Assembly (NCBI GenBank): GCA_963835585.1
Contig: CAWIGF010000003.1
Location: 248,001 to 312,000 of the forward strand
Direction of reading: 5' to 3'
Length of the DNA stretch: 64,000 nt
Source: UBA10107 sp963835585
Lineage (GTDB): Archaea > Nanobdellota > Nanobdellia > Woesearchaeales > UBA10107
Below are positions 44,891 to 54,102 of the stretch, in pieces. The first letter of the stretch is position 1. Each line of letters starts with the position of its first letter. A program made the position numbers and the translations under genes. The notes under the pieces were generated by a model, which had not been told where the DNA came from, ran no database searches, and saw nothing but the letters and a program-made list of their open reading frames with translations.

Positions 44891-47800
44891 TTATTGCCAG
44901 ATCTTTCTTATTCCCAAGAATAGCAATAAACCTATTACAACTGTTGCGATGCTTACTCCTACACCAACTGGGACTGATGGTGTTCCGTGTGCTATCTCTC
45001 CTGATATTTTGATTACGCCGTTGGCTACTTGCTGAGGCACTGAAGGCGTGCTGACTAACGGAGTTGCAGTAGGCTCTGTCATGAACAACTTCAAATTGAC
45101 GTTCGTATTCTGGTCAGGCTGTTCATAATTGACTCCAAGGTTCGTTACGAGCAATTGTCTATCCTTTACATTGAAATTGTAAACATCATTCAGGTATCCT
45201 GTCCTTGTAGCATCTGAAGGACTTAGACGCAACATTACTTCGTTGCCTGTTCCTATTTTGTCCACAAGCAGGCTGTAAGTTGTCCCTTGGTATACGAACA
45301 TGATGGTATCTATTTCACGTATAGATTTTGTCAATGGATTCTCCTGGGTTATGTTCCACAAGTAGTGCTGTGGCGAGACTATGGTAGGATTGTTGACTGA
45401 ATTAAGCAAGCCTCCACCTGAAGATGATTCTGGCAATATCATTGGTTGCACATCGACATTAGTCTCTGTTGCGTTTGCTGAAAGCCCGATGTTATCGGTG
45501 ACTTTCAGAGTGACGGTGTATCTTTCTATGGCCGTATATGAGTGAGGTACTGATGAATGCGAAGAATTCAATAAATTAGTTCCATCCCCGAATGTCCAAC
45601 TGTAAATAAGAGGACCATTTGCGTCACTTACTGTTGGCGTGAACACAATGTCCGCTGGATAGATTGTGCTTGGTGCGTAACTGAAACTTACAACTGGTGA
45701 CTGTGGTGGTATGCCATTGACAGGTCCTGTGTATGTCACATTGTTGATTGTCATGTTGCCGCTGACCAAATTTCCGTTTGACACGTTAGCATTGGTGAAA
45801 ACAACTCCCGTTGCTGTCGTGTTGTCAATGAACGAATTTGTCGCGTTGACATTGTTCAAGTTTGAGTTGGTGATTGTTGAATTTACTGAAACAACATTCA
45901 CAAGCGTATCGTTTATGACCGTCGAATTTTCTATGTCGCTGCCAGTTACCTGTGAATTTTGGACAGTGCTTCCTGAAATGGTGCTGCTTGCAATTGTCGA
46001 TGAGGAGACATTGCTGTCCGATACCGTTGAATTTGTAATTGTTGATGAATATATGTTGCTATTATCTGAAATGGTTGAGTTCGAAATTTGTGAGTTGTTG
46101 ACTGAACTGCCGTCTATTGAGCTTCCTATGATTGTTGAACTTTCCGTTACGCTTGAACCATTTGTTATGTTCGACTGGCTTACAGTTGAATCTTGTACTG
46201 CTGAGTTGTTTACTAACGAGTCGATTACGTGTGAATCATTGATATTAGCTCCTGAAAGGTAATCGTTGATTATTGTCGAGTATGTGGCATTTGAATTAAG
46301 CACAGTCGAATTTGTTATTGTCGAACCTGTGGTTACGCTGTTCATAACTGTTGAAGGGTCTATTACTTCATTGAGGCAATTGTACGATGGTTCATTTTCA
46401 TAAATAGAACCTATAATTGTGCAATTGAAGAGGCTGTTTGCAATAACCATTGATCCTCCTAAGACTGTTGAAATATTTATACTTGTTATTACATTTGCAG
46501 TTGAATCATTTATTCCTGATTGCGAATCTATAGCAACGCTAGTGATTTGATATGAGGCGTTTGCTGGGTAATATACGCTGTTGATTGTTGAATTGAAGAT
46601 GTTGTTTGTAACATTAACAGGCGGGATTACAACAGTTCCGTTGTTCTGCAGTGTCGTGAAAGAGAATGGTCCTGCTGTCGAGCAGTTGCTGATAAGATTT
46701 ACATTGCATGCAGTTATGTTGTAGCTGTATGTTGTTGCATTCAAGAGTGCGAGAGGGATTACGCTGAATGAAGTTCCTGCTTGGTTGAATGTTCTGACTC
46801 CGAATAGATTAAGCGTGCTATTTGCCAAAATATCTGTGTTCCAACCTATTATTACAGAACTATTCGTGATTGAGGAGTTTGTGACGTTTGATATCACTGG
46901 TGCTGCGGTGCTGTTTGTCATGTTTATTGGCGGAATAACAATACTTCCATTGTTGTTCAATGTCGTGAACGAGAACGGCCCTGCTATTGTGCAGTTGTTG
47001 TATATGTTGCATGCTGTTATGTTGTAATTATATGTTGTTGAGTTTACAAGTCCAGGCACGAAAACTGAACTATATTGAGTTGTGTCATTAGTGAATGTCC
47101 CGACTCCGAATATGTCCAATGTGCTGTTAGTTATCTCGCTTGTCGCCCAATCCAAAGTGACTGAATCGTTTGTAGCAGTGACGTTAGATAATACGATGAA
47201 TGGTGTCGAAGTGTCGTTGCCTGGCGGTATAACCACCGATCCGTTATTGTTAAGTGTGGTGAACTGGAATGGGCCTGCGGATGAGCAGTTGATGTACATG
47301 TTGCATGCCGTTATGTTGTAATAATATGTTGTCGAATTTGTAAGATTGCTAACTGGAACCGAGTATGATGTTCCTGAGACAAAAGTAAGTCCATTCAATA
47401 CTAAAGTACTGTTGGTTGCTTCATTTGTCGTCCAGTTGATAATTGCAGATTCATTTGTTATATCAGAGACATTTACATTTGAGATTACTGGCGCCGAAGT
47501 ATCATTTACAGGTGGAATTACGACTGCTGTACTGTTGTAAGTGTAGATTGCAGTTACAGCTCCATTGCCGTTTACACTGATGTTCGTGGTTTGCGAATTA
47601 GGACTTGTAACGCTTACGTTTCCTGTAGTGTTCCATGAATCGAACACGTAGCTTGCGTTCAATGGATTATATGTTACCGTGTAGTTTCCTGAATAAACTA
47701 CGCTTGGTGTTGTATTTGGAAGACTCATTAACAAAGACTCTGGTGTTATGATGCCGTTGAGAATCACAGTGACATTGAACGTGACACTTCCTATATCTGA

Positions 47801-50110
47801 AGGATTGCTTGCGTTAGTGTCAATTCCATCGAATGAAACTGAATACAAAGAAAGAGGAGGTCCTGGTATAGGAACTACGATTACACTTTGCGTTGCTGAT
47901 GTGCCGCTGACTCCTTCTGCGTCAGTCGCTGTTAGCGTTACATTGTATGTGCCGTTAACCAAATACTGATGAGTCGGATTTTGCAGGTTTGATGTGCTTC
48001 CGTCCCCGAAATTCCATGTCCAATTTGTGATTGCATAGGGTGAAGATGAAGTGTCCGTGAAGTTAAGAGTGTCATTTACATTCACTGAAGAGCCATGGAG
48101 ATATGCGAAACCTTGGATTGAGATATTGAAATTGGCAACTACATTATCGTAAGTGTAGATTGCAGTTACAGCTCCATTGCCGTTTACACTGATGTTCGTG
48201 GTTTGCGAATTAGGACTTGTAACGCTTACGTTTCCTGTAGTATTCCATGAGTCAAACACGTAGCTTGAGTTCAATGGAGTGTACGTTACTGTGTAGTTTC
48301 CAGGATATACACCTGTTGCAGTGACTGGAAGAGGTGTCTCATTGGTAATTATTGTGTCGACCCCATTTACGACAGCTGTAAATCCGCTGAACGTGATGTT
48401 TCCAAGATTAGTTGGATTTGTGTCAGCTCCGTTGAATGAGACTGAAAATGTGGAAGGAGCAGGCATAGGAACAACAAGAACTGTCTGCGTTGCTGATGTG
48501 TTGCTGACTCCATCTGAGTCAGTTACAGTAAGGTCGATGTTGTATGTTCCAGGAGTCGAGTATTGATAAGTTGGATTTTGTGACGTTGATATATTTCCGT
48601 CTCCGAAATCCCACAATCGGCTTGCTATGTTGTCGTATGAATAAGAATTATCCGTGAAGTTAAGAGTCTGATTTACAAAAACCTGATAGACTGGAAGAGG
48701 AGGTGCTCCTGAAAGTGAAATAGTGAAATTAGCGATTGGAGCTATGTCATTGACTGTGATTTGCTGCGGTACTGGAGCAAATCCAACTCCGTCAGAGTCA
48801 GTTACCATAAGTGTTACTGGATATGTCCCGTTCTTCAAGTAGGTATGAGTAGGATTTGTTTGATTTGATGTCTGTCCATCGCCGAAGTTCCATAACTGTG
48901 AGACGATCGGATCAAGCGGCGTTCCTGGAGTCGAAAGATCAGTGAACGTGATACTTTGATTCTCTGTTATCGTTGTCGCGCTTTGCGTGAACGCTGTGTT
49001 CGGAGCTACATCACTGACCTGCACATAGGTTATATTACTTGCACTCACACCATCAGTGTCAGTTATGGTAAGATTGATTGCGTATGTTCCTTTCAAGAGG
49101 AATGTGTATGAAGGCGAAACTGTATTTCCGAAGACAGTTCCGTTCGAGAATGACCATACATACGTCAATGGCAAATCATAGCCTGTCGATAATGCTCCGT
49201 TGAATGTTACTAGTTGATTTTCAAGCGATGTCTGGTTCGCTCCTGCATTTGCGATTGGAGGTATATCATTTACAATAATGTTTTGTATACTTGAATTTGT
49301 AACGCCGTCAGAATCAGTTGAAGTAAGATTGATTGTGTATGTTCCGTTCTTCAAGTAAACGTGATTAGGATTTTGCAATGCTGAGGAACTTCCATCTCCA
49401 AATACCCAATTCCATGCAACTATTGTATCATAACCATGAGATAAGTCAGTGAAATTGACCTGAGCTCCTTCGTTTACTGGATTTGGTGTGAAACTGAAGT
49501 TTGCGACTGGAGCTATATCAGAGATAGTGGCAGTAGTGCTTACTGTTGATGATCCGTTGTCAGAATCGGTAGCTGTGAAAGTTACTGTGTATGTTCCGTT
49601 CTTCAAGTAAACGTGATTAGGATTTTGCAATGCTGAGGAACTTCCATCTCCGAATGTCCAGTTGTACGAGACAATTGTATCGCCATCGACAGGATCTGAT
49701 GCTGTTCCGATGAATTTTATTGATTGATTTTCAATTCCATTGTAAGGTCCGTTTGTAATGGATGTCACAGGCAGTGCGTTCTGGATCGTTACCTGGCTTG
49801 AGCCCTGCAAGGCGCTTGGTATGTTGATTATTTTTCCGCCAACCATTGCAACTGTCGAGGCAGACCATACTTCGCATTTCCATACATCACCATGAGTGGT
49901 ATATGCCGAACTTAATGTTGAACCGATTGTGTCAGAGAATAAAACGCCGTTCTTGAACCATTTGTACACGTATTGTGAACCTGAAGGTGAGCAGCTCAAA
50001 TCCTGATTGTGGAATGGAGTGCTTGGCGTTATTGTTACGCTGAGTGCCGCAACAGAAGCCAAACTAATCAAAAATAAGAATACTATTGAAAGTAATTTTG
50101 TTTGCTTCAT
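44891..50110 (-). CDS. Giant PKD-domain cell-surface protein
   Basis: This 1739-residue protein has a signal peptide (about 1-22, ending VAALS) and a C-terminal membrane anchor (VGVSIATVVIGLLLFLGI then RKIWQ). Between lie at least six PKD-like domains (FGDGSS/FGDGQT/FGDGNI motifs with NGTYxVTLT ends), three or four fibronectin-III-like domains (SAIINWTTNEATNSTL type) and a run of about 230 residues of short Ser/Asn/Thr repeats (NSTISDNSNIYSSTI type) that should form a beta-helix. It is full of NxS/T sequons. Such proteins form S-layer or adhesive surfaces. I chose the ATG at 50110 as it begins the signal peptide. Confidence 0.88.
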   Translation of the reverse strand: MKQTKLLSIVFLFLISLASVAALSVTITPSTPFHNQDLSCSPSGSQYVYKWFKNGVLFSDTIGSTLSSAYTTHGDVWKCEVWSASTVAMVGGKIINIPSALQGSSQVTIQNALPVTSITNGPYNGIENQSIKFIGTASDPVDGDTIVSYNWTFGDGSSSALQNPNHVYLKNGTYTVTFTATDSDNGSSTVSTTATISDIAPVANFSFTPNPVNEGAQVNFTDLSHGYDTIVAWNWVFGDGSSSALQNPNHVYLKNGTYTINLTSTDSDGVTNSSIQNIIVNDIPPIANAGANQTSLENQLVTFNGALSTGYDLPLTYVWSFSNGTVFGNTVSPSYTFLLKGTYAINLTITDTDGVSASNITYVQVSDVAPNTAFTQSATTITENQSITFTDLSTPGTPLDPIVSQLWNFGDGQTSNQTNPTHTYLKNGTYPVTLMVTDSDGVGFAPVPQQITVNDIAPIANFTISLSGAPPLPVYQVFVNQTLNFTDNSYSYDNIASRLWDFGDGNISTSQNPTYQYSTPGTYNIDLTVTDSDGVSNTSATQTVLVVPMPAPSTFSVSFNGADTNPTNLGNITFSGFTAVVNGVDTIITNETPLPVTATGVYPGNYTVTYTPLNSSYVFDSWNTTGNVSVTSPNSQTTNISVNGNGAVTAIYTYDNVVANFNISIQGFAYLHGSSVNVNDTLNFTDTSSSPYAITNWTWNFGDGSTSNLQNPTHQYLVNGTYNVTLTATDAEGVSGTSATQSVIVVPIPGPPLSLYSVSFDGIDTNASNPSDIGSVTFNVTVILNGIITPESLLMSLPNTTPSVVYSGNYTVTYNPLNASYVFDSWNTTGNVSVTSPNSQTTNISVNGNGAVTAIYTYNSTAVVIPPVNDTSAPVISNVNVSDITNESAIINWTTNEATNSTLVLNGLTFVSGTSYSVPVSNLTNSTTYYYNITACNMYINCSSAGPFQFTTLNNNGSVVIPPGNDTSTPFIVLSNVTATNDSVTLDWATSEITNSTLDIFGVGTFTNDTTQYSSVFVPGLVNSTTYNYNITACNIYNNCTIAGPFSFTTLNNNGSIVIPPINMTNSTAAPVISNVTNSSITNSSVIIGWNTDILANSTLNLFGVRTFNQAGTSFSVIPLALLNATTYSYNITACNVNLISNCSTAGPFSFTTLQNNGTVVIPPVNVTNNIFNSTINSVYYPANASYQITSVAIDSQSGINDSTANVITSINISTVLGGSMVIANSLFNCTIIGSIYENEPSYNCLNEVIDPSTVMNSVTTGSTITNSTVLNSNATYSTIINDYLSGANINDSHVIDSLVNNSAVQDSTVSQSNITNGSSVTESSTIIGSSIDGSSVNNSQISNSTISDNSNIYSSTITNSTVSDSNVSSSTIASSTISGSTVQNSQVTGSDIENSTVINDTLVNVVSVNSTITNSNLNNVNATNSFIDNTTATGVVFTNANVSNGNLVSGNMTINNVTYTGPVNGIPPQSPVVSFSYAPSTIYPADIVFTPTVSDANGPLIYSWTFGDGTNLLNSSHSSVPHSYTAIERYTVTLKVTDNIGLSANATETNVDVQPMILPESSSGGGLLNSVNNPTIVSPQHYLWNITQENPLTKSIREIDTIMFVYQGTTYSLLVDKIGTGNEVMLRLSPSDATRTGYLNDVYNFNVKDRQLLVTNLGVNYEQPDQNTNVNLKLFMTEPTATPLVSTPSVPQQVANGVIKISGEIAHGTPSVPVGVGVSIATVVIGLLLFLGIRKIWQ

Positions 50111-50114
50111 GTGC

Positions 50115-51377
50115 TTATTTTCCGGAAAATATGTCGAACAGATTTCTCCAGCTAAGTCCGACTGTTCCTTCAGGACCTGTCTGACTTGAATGTATGTCTG
50201 CATCTGTTCCCATCCCATATGCAACATCAACATCAAAACGTAAATCTTTTGCCCAATTGCCCAAGAATGCAAAGTCGTGGTTTAATGCAGCGTGGTATCT
50301 TGTGAAATTATTTCCTTCTCCGGTGAAATTGTCTGCTCCACCGCGAAGCTCTGTCCCATCGTGAAGAATTACTCGTGCTTCCAGATTAAGGTCTTGCTCG
50401 GAAACTGGATATTCGATTCCCATGACATGACCTGCTCCTGTTCTGTCCAGTATTTGTGCAGTGATCCTTGTTTTTGTTGTGTTAGTATTGTAATCAGTTC
50501 CAAACACAAGGTTTAGTCCATTTCCTTTTTGATCGTAAGGTCCGACGCTTGGAGCGTTTCCATCAGTGTTTTGCCAATTCCATCCGCCAAGCACAAATGG
50601 TGTTATACCATTTCCGACGTCAATGCCTGCACCGAGCGCAGCATCTCCTGCAAGAAGACTGAGCGTTTGTTTGTCTCCATCGACATCCAAGCTTTGTTTT
50701 GGCGCAAATTCGCCGTTAAGTGAAAGTATGATTGATATGTCGTCCTTTTTAACAACAGGTCGTGCATATACTTTGAAATCAGGTCCGTTGTTTGTTGCGA
50801 CTGACTTGAATGGAGCGGCTCCGCTTCCTTCAATTGGTTGTGAATTTATTTGCGAATATGTCCATCCTGCGAATCCGCCGTCTTCCATTGTGAAATCAGA
50901 AATATTTTTTGCAGTTGCAGAATTTGATTGTGCAACAACTTTACTCATATCTATGACATTAGGTTCGTAGACTGTGGGCGCTCCTGCATTTTGCGTGAAT
51001 GTTACTGGTGCGCCTGTTGCAGATTTTCCGTCAGTTGCGTATGCATTTAGAACTCCTCTCTTAACTCCTCGTATTTGCGCAGGATTTATTTTGAGAGTGA
51101 CCTTGCGTCTTGCTTTTGTTTTCTTGATAGGGCTTCCCTTTATTGTATTTCCATGATTAGGTGAGCTTTGATCTCCATTTAAGATATCTATATATGTAAC
51201 TGGTTGCGAAGGGGATTTTGGTTGAACATATACAGTGATATTTGATTTATCTGCATGGTATTGAGCATTATCTATTGTTGGTTTTGCGTATGCAGAACCT
51301 ATTGCTAAGAATGTCGCAGTAATTGTTGGTGCGACGTATTTGACACATTTCCCGTACATGTTTCGGATAGTATTCAT
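50115..51377 (-). CDS. Secreted beta-rich protein, outer-membrane-barrel-like
   Basis: This 420-residue protein has a signal peptide ending GSAYAKPT (about 1-31), an Ig-like N-domain (about 35-125) and a C-terminal half of alternating strands separated by Gly/Asn/Asp turns (ISIILSLNGEF, LNLVFGTDYN, TRITAQILDR, LNLEARVIL, LRFDVDVAYGMG) ending VGLSWRNLFDIF. This looks like a bacterial barrel or a long beta-solenoid. Archaea of this type are not expected to have outer-membrane barrels, so the assignment is composition-based only. It ends four bases before the PKD gene's start. Confidence 0.55.
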   Translation of the reverse strand: MNTIRNMYGKCVKYVAPTITATFLAIGSAYAKPTIDNAQYHADKSNITVYVQPKSPSQPVTYIDILNGDQSSPNHGNTIKGSPIKKTKARRKVTLKINPAQIRGVKRGVLNAYATDGKSATGAPVTFTQNAGAPTVYEPNVIDMSKVVAQSNSATAKNISDFTMEDGGFAGWTYSQINSQPIEGSGAAPFKSVATNNGPDFKVYARPVVKKDDISIILSLNGEFAPKQSLDVDGDKQTLSLLAGDAALGAGIDVGNGITPFVLGGWNWQNTDGNAPSVGPYDQKGNGLNLVFGTDYNTNTTKTRITAQILDRTGAGHVMGIEYPVSEQDLNLEARVILHDGTELRGGADNFTGEGNNFTRYHAALNHDFAFLGNWAKDLRFDVDVAYGMGTDADIHSSQTGPEGTVGLSWRNLFDIFSGK

Positions 51378-51463
51378 TGTTATTCCCCCAACTAATTACA
51401 CTTTGTTCTAACCAACCCCTCGTACTTGGATATGTTACTCATATATAAATGTTTTCATCAATA

Positions 51464-51500
51464 GTTATTATGTAGTAGTAACAAAATAAGGTACTATATA
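51464..51500 (+). promoter_or_regulatory. Shared operator/TATA motif, copy 6
   Basis: gttattatgtagtagtaac, then aaaataaggtactatata. Directed rightward from between two minus-strand genes. The only downstream frame is 15 codons at 51539. Confidence 0.55.
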
Positions 51501-51538
51501 TTTTCAGTATAGAAAACAATTAACAGCATTCAGAGGGG

Positions 51539-51586
51539 ATGCCAAAAAGGAGTAAAGCCTCTAAATTTTATATACTGTGCAGGTAA
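51539..51586 (+). CDS. Fifteen-codon frame under the shared motif
   Basis: ATG CCA AAA AGG... encodes MPKRSKASKFYILCR and stops at TAA, preceded by gagggg, a good ribosome-binding sequence. The same stretch can fold AGAGG/CCTCT, so it may instead be a terminator or small RNA. It lies antisense to nothing annotated. Confidence 0.25.
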   Translation: MPKRSKASKFYILCR

Positions 51587-51642
51587 CGTAGCATGTTATT
51601 TTAATATTTCTTTGCCAGAAATCCGCACACTTTATTGGTTGC

Positions 51643-52377
51643 TTATCGAGAAGCTTTCTCATACAATCTCTTAGCTTGGGCTATTGTCAGTAAGTTATTC
51701 AGTCCATTCTTTTTCAAGCTCTTTGGTTCATTCGATTCATCGAATAAATTAACACCTACCGAGGCAGCCAGTTTATCAATTGGTCCTCCGACACTGTAAT
51801 CTTTAGGTTTAATTTCACTTAACTTTTTCCCTGTTTCTATGGCATATATTCCAGTTAAGCCATATTTTCTTGCAGCTACTAAGAACTCAGGTTCCGTGTA
51901 CTTTGGAACATTTGCTGATGGTGCAGTGTAACCTGCCTTATTTTCGATATGTCTAGGAACGCTTTGTTGTGAAGTAGTGGTTGTTTTGTTTGAATTCACG
52001 TAAACGCCTAATCCTATGGCAAGAACAGCCGTTGCAGGAACAAGATATCTCAAAATTCTATTTTTATAATTTTGATTTTTATTTGTTTCATCTTGAGTTT
52101 CTTTTTTGAAGACCTCTTCGAGAAGCTTGTATCCTCTTGGTAATTTTGTAAGGGATTGCTCTAATTCATATTCGTGTCCAGGTGCTAAAACACTTAAAGC
52201 AGGTTTTGTTACTTTCCAACCAGGACCGCTATTTAGAGTTTCTTCTCCAAGCCCCAACGTTGACCAGTCTTTTGCAGGGCCTGCATGATGTTTGCCTATT
52301 GCTTCAACCACTAATTGATTTTTCTTCGCTAATTGTCTGGCTTTTCTCTCTATCTTTATTTTTTGTAATGTTAACAT
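51643..52377 (-). CDS. Hypothetical one-span membrane protein
   Basis: This 244-residue protein has a basic soluble front domain (about 1-105), one membrane segment (ILRYLVPATAVLAIGLGVYV, about 107-126) and a Thr/Ser/Pro linker leading to a soluble tail. The ATG at 52377 lies 25 bases after TATA, so it is preferred over a TTG 12 bases earlier. The promoter is motif copy 7. No family recognised. Confidence 0.6.
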   Translation of the reverse strand: MLTLQKIKIERKARQLAKKNQLVVEAIGKHHAGPAKDWSTLGLGEETLNSGPGWKVTKPALSVLAPGHEYELEQSLTKLPRGYKLLEEVFKKETQDETNKNQNYKNRILRYLVPATAVLAIGLGVYVNSNKTTTTSQQSVPRHIENKAGYTAPSANVPKYTEPEFLVAARKYGLTGIYAIETGKKLSEIKPKDYSVGGPIDKLAASVGVNLFDESNEPKSLKKNGLNNLLTIAQAKRLYEKASR

Positions 52378-52396
52378 GATTTTAGGCAAAGGGGAG

Positions 52397-52435
52397 TAAT
52401 ATTTAATCTTTTCCTTTGTTACTTCTATTAAGTAA
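52397..52435 (-). promoter_or_regulatory. Shared operator/TATA motif, copy 7
   Basis: On the minus strand: TTACTTAATAGAAGTAAC, then AAAGGAAAAGATTAAATATTA, ending about 25 bases before ATG 52377. It overlaps the region just downstream of tRNA-Thr. Confidence 0.65.
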
Positions 52436-52445
52436 ATAAAATCAG

Positions 52446-52518
52446 AGCCTCCTCTGGGAATTGCACCCAGGACCTGCTGCTTACTAGGCAGCCGCTATAG
52501 CTACTAAGCCAAGGAGGC
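52446..52518 (-). tRNA. tRNA-Thr-like gene (anticodon AGT), atypical
   Basis: A 73-base cloverleaf: acceptor GCCTCCT/AGGAGGC, anticodon stem GCTGC/GCAGC with loop CTAGTAA (AGT at 34-36), T-stem CTGGG/CCCAG. Oddities: A34 (rare in archaea), T-loop TGCAATT with G where T55 should be, and a D-loop AGTAGCTA without the G18-G19 pair. It may be a degenerate or specialised tRNA. U73 fits tRNA-Thr. Confidence 0.6.
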
Positions 52519-52564
52519 ATGAAGTGCGGGAGAAGGGATTTGAACCCTCGTAGGGACTAACCCA

Positions 52565-52598
52565 CAGGATATCTTCCTATGCAATGGTTATCCATCGC
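52565..52598 (-). other. tRNA-Leu intron 2
   Basis: A 34-base insert (or the same length shifted by four) between the anticodon loop and the variable arm. It can form a hairpin GCGAUGG/CCAUUGC with an AUAA loop. A BHB-like fold is possible with UCUU/AAGA as the central helix and a UAU bulge, but one bulge has four bases. Confidence 0.55.
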
Positions 52599-52609
52599 CA
52601 GGTCTTAAG

Positions 52610-52637
52610 TTTCGCAGAAACGACTTTCATCATTTCA
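52610..52637 (-). other. tRNA-Leu intron 1 with canonical BHB
   Basis: About 28 bases inserted at the 5' side of the anticodon loop. Junctions form a bulge-helix-bulge: central CGCA/UGCG, 3-base bulges GGU and AAA, inner helix GAAA/UUUC. The exact cut sites are uncertain by one base. Confidence 0.7.
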
Positions 52638-52753
52638 CCTGCGCATTTGACCAGGCTCTGCCACTCCCGCATGGCATGAATTTTCAAGGCGTTATTTCAT
52701 TTATAAACCTTCCTTACCTTTGAAGTTCTGTGCGAGAATTTGCTTATTATTGA

Positions 52754-53536
52754 TTATACCTGATTTCTAAAATAGGCAGTTAGTTTTTCTCTTAGTTTAT
52801 TATCGGGCTCTTCTTGTATTTTCTTCGTAAAATCGTATTCAGGAAATGCTTTTTTCAAACATTTGGCAATAAAGTCAAATCCGACGCTTTTTTGGATTCC
52901 ATCAAGAATGAATTCTTCGTTTCCTTTGGCAATATCAAAAATCTCAAAATATATATCGATTGCTCTCGGATTTTTTAGTATTTCGTAACCCCTGATAACA
53001 GCAGCCAACTCACTTCTTTTGTTCCATAATTTATCTACAAATACAGAAACTTCTTTTGAGTGCGATTCGCTGTACCTCAGCATGCCACTCGCAGCCCAAA
53101 CTATTATGAACGCTTCCTGTGGAGGATTGTCTTCAGTCAATGGATTTGAATCAACGATGTAATTTGCTGCCTTCTGTACCACATCAAATAGATTTTCATA
53201 TTTTCCACAAGAAGCGACATTTCTGAATGATGATCTGAACTTGTTGCCCGCTTCTAAGAGTTCTTTATTTGACTTTAAGCATACTTCCTGCAGATTATCA
53301 TTTGTTTGTTTGATTATTTCCTGAGTAATTTCATGTTCGGTAGGAACATTTTCAACGATTTTTACCAATTCTTCGCAAGGATCATAGACTTCATTTTTGC
53401 CATACGGGAAGACTAGCATCTTTAGCAGTTTGCCTTCTCGCTCTCCTTCTCTCAATTGCTCGTAATCCAGCAAATCAGAAACTTTTCTGCTCAAATCTCT
53501 TTTTTCATAAGGAAGTATTTCTATCTCTTTTGGCAT
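52754..53536 (-). CDS. Hypothetical helical protein
   Basis: This 260-residue soluble protein is predicted all-helical (possible HEAT-like bundle), acidic, with no motif I recognise. TATA (minus-strand aaatttatatac) to ATG spacing supports the start at 53536 over an ATG 21 bases upstream. A separate transcript from the tRNA genes. Confidence 0.6.
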   Translation of the reverse strand: MPKEIEILPYEKRDLSRKVSDLLDYEQLREGEREGKLLKMLVFPYGKNEVYDPCEELVKIVENVPTEHEITQEIIKQTNDNLQEVCLKSNKELLEAGNKFRSSFRNVASCGKYENLFDVVQKAANYIVDSNPLTEDNPPQEAFIIVWAASGMLRYSESHSKEVSVFVDKLWNKRSELAAVIRGYEILKNPRAIDIYFEIFDIAKGNEEFILDGIQKSVGFDFIAKCLKKAFPEYDFTKKIQEEPDNKLREKLTAYFRNQV

Positions 53537-53589
53537 CTTGGAAGCTAAATGTAACATGTATATAAATTTTTAGAATCCGTTTTGCATAT

Positions 53590-54102
53590 TCAGGGTGCAG
53601 GTATATATCTGCTCAGATTCAAGTACGCTTTCAGTTCTGTATGTATGTTTTCGACGTCCTTCATCAGCCCTGCATCGTATCGTTCCATGTATTTTTTATT
53701 GACAAACTTGTCATAGATTGTTCTCAAAAAGAAGAACAGCGGCTTTGACTCCCATCTCTCGAGAAGGTCAGTAACAAGGAATGCACTGAAAAGTATTGTG
53801 ATTTTTCCCTTGTTTATTTTTATTGGCTTGTTGTCTTTCTTGATTTCTGTCTGTATCATGTCCTTGATCATTACGCGAATGTCGATTTCATACTTCACGT
53901 AATCGCTCATCTTCTTGTAGGGCATGATCTCATAATCGATTGTTTTGCCTTTCTCTCTTACACGTTCCGTATCCCTTATCTCTTGTTTTTCATATCCTTG
54001 ATTGTGGAACCATTCATCCATGAGTTTGAACAGTTCAAACGCATCAAACAGCCCTTCATATTCTATTGTCAAATCACTGATTAGTATCTTCCTTTGCGCC
54101 AT
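53590..54102 (-). CDS. Unrecognised protein, paralogue of the upstream gene
   Basis: This 170-residue protein begins with a strand and then IEYEGLFDAFELFKLMDEWFHNQGY, has a YEIDIRVM strand mid-way, and ends in charged helices. The upstream gene (54081-54656) has the same order of elements (IKYEGIFDWERLYNTFLDFF, AMEIKIKG). The two overlap by 22 bases. A heterodimer is plausible. Family name not known to me. Confidence 0.65.
   Translation of the reverse strand: MAQRKILISDLTIEYEGLFDAFELFKLMDEWFHNQGYEKQEIRDTERVREKGKTIDYEIMPYKKMSDYVKYEIDIRVMIKDMIQTEIKKDNKPIKINKGKITILFSAFLVTDLLERWESKPLFFFLRTIYDKFVNKKYMERYDAGLMKDVENIHTELKAYLNLSRYIPAP

Larger units (their letters stand above)
52525..52670 (-). tRNA. 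tRNA-Leu (anticodon TAA) with two probable introns
   Basis: Exons fold as a type II tRNA-Leu: acceptor GCGGGAG/CTCCCGC, A73, anticodon loop CTTAAGA (TAA), variable arm GTGGGTTAGTCCCTAC, T-arm GAGGGTTCAAATCCC. The span is 146 bases; about 62 bases in two inserts must be removed to reach 84. Intron 1 (about 52610-52637) follows the 5' anticodon stem. Intron 2 (about 52565-52598) lies near the 3' side of the anticodon loop; its borders are ambiguous because CCTG occurs at both ends. Confidence 0.85.

Noticed and set aside
45711..46262. Long plus-strand frame opposite the PKD gene
   Set aside because: It mirrors the repetitive Ser/Thr coding of the real gene.
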